The notes under the pieces: model-generated
Told to the model about the DNA's origin: nothing
The model's database searches: none
The model's input: only the letters and a program-made list of their open reading frames with translations
Shown here: piece by piece, positions 57,647 to 64,000 of the stretch
Numbering within the stretch: the stretch's first letter is position 1
Layout: every line of letters begins with the position of its first letter
Program-made: the position numbers and the translations under genes
NCBI GenBank assembly: GCA_964614655.1
Contig: CAZTPF010000004.1
Coordinates: forward strand, 1-64,000
From: Casp-actino8 sp964614655
GTDB taxonomy: Bacteria; Actinomycetota; Acidimicrobiia; Acidimicrobiales; Ilumatobacteraceae
DNA: 64,000 nucleotides
Direction of reading: 5' to 3'

Positions 57647-58237
57647 TCAGTGGGTGAGACTTCGCCGGATGACGGGCACGTACTGGATCGCCGTGACGTA
57701 ACTGAGTGCGAGACCGATGGGGCCGATGATCCAGGCCGCGACCGTGAAGGCGTCGGCAATCGCGAGGGAGCTCTCACCCATCACGAATCCCGGAAAGGTG
57801 AACATGAGGATGAACGTGGCCCACTTGCCGAGGTAGGTGACGTCGAAACGCTCCATGCCGGCCAGCAGAGTCAAGAGGGCGACCGTCCCACCGAACACGA
57901 CTTCGCGAACCAGGACGGCGACGCAGAACCAGATCGGGGCCGAACCGTCGATCATGATCGCGACGATGGTCACGACGAAGAGGAGACGGTCGGCGGTGGG
58001 ATCGAAGACCTTGCCGAATTCGCTGACTTGATCGAAGCGCCGTGCGACCCAGCCGTCGACCCAGTCGGTCGCACCGAGGGCCCCGAGGAGCCACGCGGCC
58101 CAGGCTCGGTCGTCGCGCCCGAGGAGGAGCCAGAGGAAGAGCGGAAGGCAACAGAGTCGAACGAGGGTGATCAGGTTCGGCCAGGTCCAGACGTTCCAGG
58201 GTGGACGCGGCGCGTCCTGATGCGTCGTTCGGGCCAC
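57647..58237 (-). CDS. pgsA: CDP-alcohol phosphatidyltransferase (PgsA-like)
   Basis: A 196-residue integral-membrane phospholipid synthase. The CDP-AP motif D-x2-D-G-x2-A-R-x8-G-x3-D-x3-D is complete in DWVDGWVARRFDQVSEFGKVFDPTADR. Four to six hydrophobic helices follow. The product is likely phosphatidylglycerophosphate, but other alcohols are possible. GTG 58237 follows TACTGT by 6 nt; extension to 58579 is rejected. Divergent from the SDR gene. Confidence 0.87.
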   Translation of the reverse strand: MARTTHQDAPRPPWNVWTWPNLITLVRLCCLPLFLWLLLGRDDRAWAAWLLGALGATDWVDGWVARRFDQVSEFGKVFDPTADRLLFVVTIVAIMIDGSAPIWFCVAVLVREVVFGGTVALLTLLAGMERFDVTYLGKWATFILMFTFPGFVMGESSLAIADAFTVAAWIIGPIGLALSYVTAIQYVPVIRRSLTH

Positions 58238-58243
58238 ATGCCG

Positions 58244-58249
58244 ACAGTA
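58244..58249 (-). promoter_or_regulatory. Leaderless -10 TACTGT for phospholipid-synthase gene
   Basis: Minus-strand TACTGT ends 6 nt before the GTG at 58237. Confidence 0.55.
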
Positions 58250-58293
58250 GACCGTGCGGACCGAACGGCGATCTCCGATCCGTGGGCCGGGTC

Positions 58294-58299
58294 TAGGGT
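58294..58299 (+). promoter_or_regulatory. Leaderless -10 TAGGGT for SDR-HIT operon
   Basis: TAGGGT ends 6 nt before the ATG at 58306. Confidence 0.6.
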
Positions 58300-58305
58300 G
58301 CGGCC

Positions 58306-59118
58306 ATGCGCAGTGGCCTTCTGGACGGACGAGTCGTGCTGGTGACCGGGGGCGGTTCGGGTCTCGGGGCGGCCTTCGCCGGTCGGTTGGCCGACGACGG
58401 GGCCCACGTGGTGGTGGCCGACCTCGACGAGGCGGCGGCCGGCCGGGTGGCCTCGTCCATCGGCGGTGAGGTCGCGGTGTTCGACGTGGCCGATTCGGCG
58501 GCAGTCGATGCCGCGGTCGACCGAGTCGTCGCCCATCACGGTCGTCTCGACGTGGTCGTGAACAACGCCGGGATCGCACCGGCTCCGTCGCCGGAGCGAA
58601 CCGAGATCAGCATCACCAATCAGATGAAGCGCATGGAGGGGCGAGCCGACGAGCAGATTCCCACCGATGCCACGGTCCTGTTGTCGGACGACGACTGGGA
58701 CCGCATGATTCGCGTCCACCTCTACGGGGTCTTCCACGGTACGAGGGCAGCCCTTCGTCACATGACCCCCGCCCGTTCGGGATCGATCGTCAACGTGTCG
58801 TCGATTCTCGGGCTGCGGCCGATGGCCGGTGCACCGCACTACGCAGCGGCCAAGGCGGCCATCATCGCCTTCTCCAAGTCGGTCGCCCAGGAAGTCGCGC
58901 CGTTCGGCGTGCGAGTCAACACCGTGTGTCCGGGGTGGATCGACACTCCCCTGTTGTCGCCGATGGATCCCCTCGTTCTCGATGCGATCCGGATGCAGAT
59001 ACCGGTCGGGCGTATGGGAACCCCGGCCGAACTCGCCGAACTCGTTCGGTTCCTGGCCGGACCGGAGTCCTCGTACTGTGTGGGTGACGTCTTCACCGCA
59101 TCCGGAGGTTGGGTCTGA
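58306..59118 (+). CDS. Short-chain dehydrogenase/reductase
   Basis: A 270-residue classical SDR. Cofactor motif TGGGSGLG; NNAG; catalytic Ser in NVSSILG and Y-x3-K in HYAAAKA. An insertion (about residues 100-130, RTEISITNQMKRMEGRADEQIP) distinguishes it from short members. Substrate not resolvable; the fabG-like class is broad. Its stop overlaps the start of the HIT gene (TGATG). Confidence 0.92.
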   Translation: MRSGLLDGRVVLVTGGGSGLGAAFAGRLADDGAHVVVADLDEAAAGRVASSIGGEVAVFDVADSAAVDAAVDRVVAHHGRLDVVVNNAGIAPAPSPERTEISITNQMKRMEGRADEQIPTDATVLLSDDDWDRMIRVHLYGVFHGTRAALRHMTPARSGSIVNVSSILGLRPMAGAPHYAAAKAAIIAFSKSVAQEVAPFGVRVNTVCPGWIDTPLLSPMDPLVLDAIRMQIPVGRMGTPAELAELVRFLAGPESSYCVGDVFTASGGWV

Positions 59119-59537
59119 TGCCGACGATCTTCACACGAATCATCGACGGAGAGATTCCGGGAACCTTCGTCTGGAAGGACGATCAGGTGGTGGCCTTCAT
59201 GTCGATCAACCCGATCGCGCCGGGTCACGTGCTCGTGGTGCCACGGGCCGAGATCGATCACTGGATCGAGTGCCCTCCTGATCTCTCGCGGCGCCTTTTC
59301 GAAGTGGCTCACCTGATCGGTAGCGCGCAGCAGGCCGCCTTCGATTGCGAGCGGGTCGGCCTGGTCGTCGCCGGGTACGAAGTTCCGCACACCCACGTCC
59401 ACGTGATCCCGACCGAGGGAATGCACCATCTGTCGTTCGCCAACGCCGCCGCCTCGGTGTCGCGCGACGATCTCGAGGACTGGGCCGAGCGCATCAGAGT
59501 CGCATTGCGCGCTGCCGGCCGGACCGAAGTCGTCTGA
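59118..59537 (+). CDS. HIT-family nucleotide hydrolase/transferase
   Basis: A 139-residue histidine-triad protein. The motif H-x-H-x-H-x-x is HTHVHVIP (about residues 96-102), and KDDQVVAFMSINPIAPGHVLVVPRAEI is the N-terminal signature. HIT proteins hydrolyse nucleoside phosphoramidates or dinucleoside polyphosphates. ATG 59118 shares its A with the SDR stop; translational coupling likely. Confidence 0.93.
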   Translation: MPTIFTRIIDGEIPGTFVWKDDQVVAFMSINPIAPGHVLVVPRAEIDHWIECPPDLSRRLFEVAHLIGSAQQAAFDCERVGLVVAGYEVPHTHVHVIPTEGMHHLSFANAAASVSRDDLEDWAERIRVALRAAGRTEVV

Positions 59538-59575
59538 TCCACGACGGGTGGCGAATCGGCGTCGCTCGACGCGCG

Positions 59576-60280
59576 TCAGTCGATCCGGTCGAGAAGAGAG
59601 GCATCGTTGTTACGAACGGAGTTCACGCGCGTGCTGACGGCTCGAAGTTCGATCGTGGTGTCGAGGGCCGGAACCATGAGAGCCGTCAGTTCGGAACGAT
59701 CGGAGTTCGCCGGGTCGAGCCACGTGTCCCAATCCGCCGATTCGAGAATGACGGGCATTCGATCGTGCACGGGAGCCACGACGGCGTTCGCCTGCGTCGT
59801 GAGCACACAGCACGTGTGGAGCCAGGGCGACTCGTCGTCGGCGCGCCAGGACGACCACAGCCCGGCCACCGCGAGCGGGCGGCCATCCCGTCGCGTCACG
59901 TACACCGGCTCCTTGGGCGCCTTGGCCGGTCGTGGAGCGTCGTAGATCGTTCGCCATTCGTAGAAGCCGTCCATGGGAACGATGCAACGTCGGGACGGAA
60001 CGAGGTGGCGGAACGACGGCTTCTCGAAGACGGTCTCGGAACGGGCGTTCACCAAGCGTGCCGAACCGGTCGCATCCTTGGCCCATCCCGGAACGAGTCC
60101 CCATTGAAAACGTCCGAGTCGCCGACGTCTCTCACGATCGACGGCAACCGCCAGCACGCGCGTGGTCGGAGCGACGTTGTGGTTGGGTGAGAACTCCGAC
60201 ACCTCGGACGACGGGGGTTCGGTCTCGAACAGGCGGGCCAGTTCGGCCGGCGGCGTGAGTGAGGTGAATCGACCGCACAC
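59576..60280 (-). CDS. yedK: SOS-response-associated peptidase/HMCES-like (SRAP)
   Basis: A 234-residue SRAP-domain protein that crosslinks to abasic sites in single-stranded DNA. It starts with GTG giving MCGRFTS, so the catalytic Cys is residue 2 and is exposed by Met removal. The conserved NARSETVFEKPSFR, RCIVPMDGFYEW and HDRMPVIL segments complete the active site. GTG 60280 follows TACGTT by 6 nt. Extension to 60400 would bury the Cys and is wrong. Confidence 0.92.
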   Translation of the reverse strand: MCGRFTSLTPPAELARLFETEPPSSEVSEFSPNHNVAPTTRVLAVAVDRERRRRLGRFQWGLVPGWAKDATGSARLVNARSETVFEKPSFRHLVPSRRCIVPMDGFYEWRTIYDAPRPAKAPKEPVYVTRRDGRPLAVAGLWSSWRADDESPWLHTCCVLTTQANAVVAPVHDRMPVILESADWDTWLDPANSDRSELTALMVPALDTTIELRAVSTRVNSVRNNDASLLDRID

Positions 60281-60286
60281 ACTCGC

Positions 60287-60292
60287 AACGTA
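60287..60292 (-). promoter_or_regulatory. Leaderless -10 TACGTT for SRAP gene
   Basis: Minus-strand TACGTT ends 6 nt before the GTG at 60280. Confidence 0.55.
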
Positions 60293-60306
60293 CCGGGTCG
60301 GGGGGC

Positions 60307-60312
60307 TACCGT
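60307..60312 (+). promoter_or_regulatory. Putative -10 TACCGT for amidohydrolase operon
   Basis: TACCGT is 23 nt before the ATG at 60336; the leader includes GAAGGAGG (60324-60331), a strong ribosome site. Confidence 0.4.
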
Positions 60313-60335
60313 CGGAGACGATCGAAGGAGGGCCC

Positions 60336-61541
60336 ATGTCCACGACCACGTCCGTCACTCCGCATCCCGACCTCGGCTTCGCCGCATTCGACGCCGACAA
60401 TCACTACTACGAGGCAGAAGACGCGTTCATTCGCCACATTCCAGCCGACATGGCGTCACGCTGTATGCAGTGGGCCGAGATCAAGGGCAAGCGACGACTT
60501 CTCGTCGGCGGTCGGGTGAATCGCTTCATCCCCAATCCGACCTTCGATCCGGTGTCGAAACCCGGTGCGCTCGACGACTACTTCCGAGGCCGAGTGTCCG
60601 GAGAAGACATGCGAAAGCTCTTCGGCGAACTCGATCCGATCAGTCCGGCCTACCGCGATCGCGACGCTCGTCTGGTGACGATGGACGAACAGGGAGTCGA
60701 GGCGGCCATGTTCTTTCCGACTCTCGCCGTCGGCATGGAGGAAGCGCTGAAGCACGACGTTCCAGCCCTGTGCGCGGCATTTCGAGCCTTCAACCGCTGG
60801 GTCGACGAGGACTGGGGTCTCCACTACCAGGAACGGATCTTCGGCGCTCCGTACATCACGTTGGCCGATCCGAACTGGGCGGTCGAGGAGGCCGACTGGG
60901 CCATCTCCCGAGGTGCTCGTGTCGTGGTCATGCGGACCTCGCCGGCTCCGGTCGCCGGCGGAGGCACGCGCTCACCGGGTGACCCGGTCTTCGATCCCTA
61001 CTGGGCGCGACTCGCCGAGGCCGGAGTCTCGGTCGCTTTCCACTCCGGTGACGCCGGGTACGGGCGCTACATCGACGACTGGGAGCCGACTGGCGAGTTC
61101 GAGGCCTTTCGCCAGTCTCCGATGCGCCTCATGACGAGTGATCGGGCACCCTTCGACATGTTCGCCGTCCTCGTGACGCACGGTGTCCTGTCCCGTCATC
61201 CGAAACTGCGCCTGGCGTCGATCGAAGCCGGTGCCGACTGGGTGCCGAATCTCGTGAAGAAATTCAAGAAGGCCTACTCTGCACAGCCGTTCCAATTCGC
61301 CAAGGATCCGGTCGAGCAGTTCCGCGAGCAGGTCTGGGTGGCGCCCTTCTACGAGGACGACCTCCGACTGCTTGCCGACACGATCGGCGTCGAGCGCCTC
61401 TTGTTCGGGAGCGACTTCCCGCATGCCGAAGGTCTGGCGGTGCCCACGTCGTTCAAGAACGACTTGGACGGCTTTTCCGATGCCGAGATCAAGATGGTGA
61501 TGCGTGACAACGGATTCGCCTTCCTGGGAACGTCTTCATGA
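60336..61541 (+). CDS. Amidohydrolase-2-family protein
   Basis: A 401-residue metal-dependent amidohydrolase (PF04909) related to decarboxylases and lactone hydrolases. It begins with FAAFDADNHYYE (the D-x-D-x-H metal pattern), contains the inner HSGDAGY loop and the terminal LLFGSDFPHAEG metal Asp. In many actinobacteria such enzymes occur in pairs. It overlaps the next gene (ATGA at 61538-61541). Substrate unknown. Confidence 0.87.
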   Translation: MSTTTSVTPHPDLGFAAFDADNHYYEAEDAFIRHIPADMASRCMQWAEIKGKRRLLVGGRVNRFIPNPTFDPVSKPGALDDYFRGRVSGEDMRKLFGELDPISPAYRDRDARLVTMDEQGVEAAMFFPTLAVGMEEALKHDVPALCAAFRAFNRWVDEDWGLHYQERIFGAPYITLADPNWAVEEADWAISRGARVVVMRTSPAPVAGGGTRSPGDPVFDPYWARLAEAGVSVAFHSGDAGYGRYIDDWEPTGEFEAFRQSPMRLMTSDRAPFDMFAVLVTHGVLSRHPKLRLASIEAGADWVPNLVKKFKKAYSAQPFQFAKDPVEQFREQVWVAPFYEDDLRLLADTIGVERLLFGSDFPHAEGLAVPTSFKNDLDGFSDAEIKMVMRDNGFAFLGTSS

Positions 61542-62407
61542 CCCGCGACTTCTCGTCCATCGGCATCATCGAGACGATGATGGGATTCCCCGATCCGGAT
61601 CCCCGTCGGCTCTACGAGTTCTTCCGGGGCAACATCAAGGAACAGTCGAGCAAGGAGACGATGTTCCCGGTCGAGTACCTCTTCAAGCACAACGTGCCCG
61701 GAGCTCTCGACGAAGACCTCGATCCGGTCGAGGTGGCGTTGGCGACGATGGATCACTTCGGTATCGAGCGCTCGATGATCGGCGTCGAAGGAGAACCCGG
61801 GTCCCGAGCCATTCGCGACTTCCCGGAGCGTTTCATCGCGTCGTGCAGTGCCGACGCCAACAACGGTGTCGACGAGGTCCGCAAGATTCGACGACTTCAC
61901 GAAGAGGTCGGGCTGAAGGCCGTCGGAACGTTTCCGGCCGGCTGCACCCCTCAGGTCCCGATCGATCACGCGCGGTGGTACCCGATCTATTCGGTCTGCG
62001 CCGAACTCGGCATTCCGATCTTCGTCTGCGCCGGTATTCCGGGTCCGCGCGTACCGAGCATGTGCCAGCACGTCGAGATGCTCGACGTCGTCTGCTACGA
62101 CTTCCCCGAGCTCGACATCGTCACCCGTCACGGCTGTCAGCCCTGGACCGAGTTGATGGTGAAGTTGATGCTCAAGTGGCCCAATCTCTACTACTCGACG
62201 TCGGCCTTCGCTCCCAAGCACTACGACCCTCGTATCATCGAGTACGCCAACACCCGCGGCGCCGACCGCATCATCTACGCCGGGTACTGGCCGATGGGCC
62301 TGACCTACGAACGGATCTTCGGCGACATGCCGCACGTGCCCTTCAAGGACGAGGTCTGGCCGAAGTTCTTGCGCGAGAACGCGTTACGCGTTCTCCGGTT
62401 GAACTGA
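61538..62407 (+). CDS. Second amidohydrolase-2-family protein, divergent
   Basis: A 289-residue, shorter member of the same superfamily. The N-terminal D-x-H metal motif is missing (IGIIETMMGFPDP), while the C-terminal HGCQPWTELM and GADRIIYAGYW, where the usual GSD/GTD Asp is replaced, also look altered. It is likely to be catalytically changed or the partner of the gene before it. ATG 61538 shares bases with the previous stop, so expression is coupled. Confidence 0.75.
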   Translation: MTRDFSSIGIIETMMGFPDPDPRRLYEFFRGNIKEQSSKETMFPVEYLFKHNVPGALDEDLDPVEVALATMDHFGIERSMIGVEGEPGSRAIRDFPERFIASCSADANNGVDEVRKIRRLHEEVGLKAVGTFPAGCTPQVPIDHARWYPIYSVCAELGIPIFVCAGIPGPRVPSMCQHVEMLDVVCYDFPELDIVTRHGCQPWTELMVKLMLKWPNLYYSTSAFAPKHYDPRIIEYANTRGADRIIYAGYWPMGLTYERIFGDMPHVPFKDEVWPKFLRENALRVLRLN

Positions 62408-62409
62408 CG

Positions 62410-62889
62410 TCATCCGCCGTACGGACGGGACGGAACGAGGAAATACGTCAACGAGGCGCGGGCGATCGTCTTTCCCGAGTCGGCTCCGACGATCTCGGCG
62501 TCGCAGAAGACGAGCGATCGTCCACGTTTGACCACCCAGCCTTCGGCGACGGCTGTCTCTCCGACGAGTGCATTGAGATATTGAACGTGCATGTCGACGG
62601 TCGAGTATCCGACATCGGCTTCGAGGCCCGTTCCGATCGCCGGCACCACGACGACGTCGAGAAGTGTTGCGATCGCTCCACCGTGGACGATTCCCATCGG
62701 CTGCTCGAGTTCGGGACGAAACGGCATCGACATGCGGCAGTAGTCCTGGCGAACGTCGTCGACCACGATTCCGAGGAGTTGCGGGAAGTAGACCCGTTCC
62801 CAACGGCCGAACTTCTCCCATCGGGCGCGCGTCGCCGCATCGACAGGCGCGAAGAGTCGTGAACGAGGAGTGTCGACCGATGAATCCAT
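62410..62889 (-). CDS. PaaI-like hotdog-fold thioesterase (second)
   Basis: A 159-residue 4HBT-type thioesterase. The signature is PMGIVHGGAIATLLDVVVVPAI, with the H-G-G-A/T core motif, then DMHVQYLNAL. It is likely to cleave acyl-CoA. It lies 2 bp past the stop of the amidohydrolase gene, convergent. ATG 62889 is used; GTG 62904 is an alternative. Different subfamily from the thioesterase at 48837-49265. Confidence 0.84.
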   Translation of the reverse strand: MDSSVDTPRSRLFAPVDAATRARWEKFGRWERVYFPQLLGIVVDDVRQDYCRMSMPFRPELEQPMGIVHGGAIATLLDVVVVPAIGTGLEADVGYSTVDMHVQYLNALVGETAVAEGWVVKRGRSLVFCDAEIVGADSGKTIARASLTYFLVPSRPYGG

Positions 62890-62928
62890 GGCGTACTCTC
62901 GCACATTCGTCGATTCGGCCGCCGATGC

Positions 62929-62934
62929 TAGGTT
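62929..62934 (+). promoter_or_regulatory. Leaderless -10 TAGGTT for desaturase gene
   Basis: TAGGTT ends 6 nt before the ATG at 62941. Confidence 0.6.
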
Positions 62935-62940
62935 TCGATC

Positions 62941-63669
62941 ATGGTGATGCTCATCTCAGCAGTCGTCGCCGGATTCGCCACGACGATGCTGGCGAATCTC
63001 GTCACGACCGTCTACCTGCACCGCTCGCTGTCGCATCGCGCTCTCGTGTTGGCCGGACCGGTGCGCGCCACCTGCCGGGTACTCGTCTGGGTCTCGACCG
63101 GCATACGCCCGCGCCAGTGGGTCGCCGTGCATCGAAAGCATCATGCATACACCGACGTCGACGGTGATCCCCACTCCCCCGTCCTTCTCGGCTGGCGTCG
63201 CGTCCAGTGGACCAACGTCGCCTTGTATCGCCGTGCCGTGCGGCAACCCGGCCTCGTCGAGAAGTACGCGCGAGACCTTCCCGCCGATCGCTGGGACCGG
63301 TGGCTGTTCGACCGCTCCTTGGTCGGACTGGCGATCGGGATCGCTCTTCTCGTCGTCGTGGTCGGTCCCTGGGCCGGATTGTTGGCTGCCGTGATCCACA
63401 CCAATCTGTATCTCGCGACGTCGGCGGCGGTGAACGGTATGGGCCACCACTTCGGTCGTCGTCCGTATCCGAACGGGGCCGGCAACCTTCAATGGTTGGC
63501 CTTTCTCACCGCAGGTGAAGGGCTGCACAACAATCATCACGCCGCACCGACGTCGGCTCGCCTCTCGCACCGGTGGTTCGAGATCGACTTCGGTTGGTGG
63601 GCGATCCGCGTGCTCACCTGGTTCCGTCTGGCTCGGGTGCGGCTCGTCGGCCGGACTGTGGGCATCTGA
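62941..63669 (+). CDS. Membrane fatty-acid (acyl-CoA) desaturase-like protein
   Basis: A 242-residue integral-membrane di-iron desaturase of the delta-9 type. Three His boxes are present: HRSLSH, HRKHH (VHRKHHAYTD) and HNNHH (LHNNHHAAP). TM helices lie at about 4-24 and 122-165 with hydrophobic ends. It is shorter than classical acyl-CoA desaturases; introduces a double bond into a fatty-acyl chain. It is followed by an unrelated gene after 11 bp. Confidence 0.9.
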   Translation: MVMLISAVVAGFATTMLANLVTTVYLHRSLSHRALVLAGPVRATCRVLVWVSTGIRPRQWVAVHRKHHAYTDVDGDPHSPVLLGWRRVQWTNVALYRRAVRQPGLVEKYARDLPADRWDRWLFDRSLVGLAIGIALLVVVVGPWAGLLAAVIHTNLYLATSAAVNGMGHHFGRRPYPNGAGNLQWLAFLTAGEGLHNNHHAAPTSARLSHRWFEIDFGWWAIRVLTWFRLARVRLVGRTVGI

Positions 63670-63680
63670 TCGGCTCCGAT

Positions 63681-64000
63681 ATGCAGATCGTCTCCGCACT
63701 CTTCGTCGAGAACTTCCAGCTCCGGTCGGCCCCCGGACCGAGCACCCGACTCGACATCACGGGTGCCATGTTCTCGATGGCGTCACCAGGGCCGGTACCT
63801 GTCACCATCGACCCTCACCTCGTCGCACTGGTCCATTGCCCGCCCGACGGTTCCGGCTCCGGCGTCTTCGAGGTCGTCTTCCGACGGGGACTCGACGAGG
63901 ACAGCGAGCAGGTCGCCCGCAACGTGAGTCCTTTCACGGTCGAGCCGGGCAAGTTCACCTATCGACTGGTCAAGGGTGAACTCGAGTTCGACGACTACGG
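63681..64000 (+). CDS. Uncharacterised protein, DUF6941-like, 3'-truncated by window edge
   Basis: Starts MQIVSALFVENFQLRS and continues without stop to the end of the window (106 complete codons). The beta-rich pattern (RLDITGAMFSMASPGPVPVTIDPHLVALV and VFEVVFRRGLDED) resembles small Actinomycetota proteins annotated as DUF6941, but this match is from memory and weak. The product and its full length are unknown. It may be cotranscribed with the desaturase, 11 bp upstream. Confidence 0.6.
   Translation, partial: MQIVSALFVENFQLRSAPGPSTRLDITGAMFSMASPGPVPVTIDPHLVALVHCPPDGSGSGVFEVVFRRGLDEDSEQVARNVSPFTVEPGKFTYRLVKGELEFDDY

Noticed and set aside
1..64000. CRISPR arrays, rRNA, insertion sequences, plasmid or phage integration sites
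   Set aside because: No repeat-spacer arrays, transposase motifs, integrase genes or rRNA-like sequence were seen in either strand.

Overview
This window is one stretch of a high-GC bacterial chromosome (a metagenome-style contig with one 100-N scaffold gap at 9453-9552). A complete Pup-proteasome locus, a WhiB protein, the GcvH/FHA/MerR/DUF151/MerR neighbourhood, a DUF4193-like zinc-ribbon protein and gamma-type Actinomycetota gene order place it in the Actinomycetota. Many FAD/F420-type oxidoreductases, acyl-CoA enzymes and amidohydrolases suggest Acidimicrobiia, but that class-level call is inference. Coding density is very high; no gene-free stretch exceeds about 170 bp. I see no rRNA, CRISPR, phage or insertion sequence. 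One tRNA (tRNA-Pro-GGG) is present.

Layout. 1-12.5 kb: accessory metabolism (5'-truncated PPK2, phosphoribosyltransferase, phytoene-dehydrogenase-like flavoprotein, luciferase-like monooxygenase + cytochrome P450 pair, glycerophosphodiesterase, aldehyde dehydrogenase, acyl-CoA synthetase, a SirB1-like protein split by the N gap, flavin reductase, acyl-CoA dehydrogenase). 12.6-21.2 kb: housekeeping (IspH, radical-SAM DUF512 protein, Der GTPase, tRNA-Pro, ADP-forming acyl-CoA synthetase, PBP4-type D,D-carboxypeptidase, Lon-N protein). 21.3-24.0 kb: three small membrane proteins followed by a sulfur-carrier protein, a TtuA-type tRNA thiolase and TrmI, which together look like a T-loop (s2T54/m1A58) tRNA modification module. 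24.0-36.0 kb: ferredoxin, then Mpa-Dop-Pup-PrcB-PrcA-PafA, signal peptidase I, a second glycerophosphodiesterase, TatA/B-TatC and a HelY-type helicase. 36.0-46.7 kb: mixed genes including an M20 peptidase, a fused double-ThyX-like protein, an acidic zinc-ribbon protein, gamma carbonic anhydrase, PrmA and WhiB. 46.8-57.6 kb: low-specificity threonine aldolase, FKBP and the glycine cleavage genes gcvP, gcvT and gcvH, the latter in an operon with an FHA protein and an FtsR-type MerR regulator. 57.6-64 kb: phospholipid synthase, SDR, HIT, SRAP, paired amidohydrolases, thioesterase, fatty-acid desaturase and a truncated last gene.

How it works together. The Pup ligase PafA attaches Pup (ending here directly in Glu) to proteins; Mpa unfolds them into the PrcAB 20S core; Dop removes Pup. 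The immediately upstream TtuB/TtuA/TrmI-like genes form a separate tRNA module that itself uses a ubiquitin-fold protein, so two unrelated small-modifier systems sit side by side.

A striking genome-style signal is that at least 20 genes have a TANNNT -10 hexamer exactly 6-7 nt before their start codon and no Shine-Dalgarno, i.e. apparently leaderless transcripts. This pattern was used to choose several starts.
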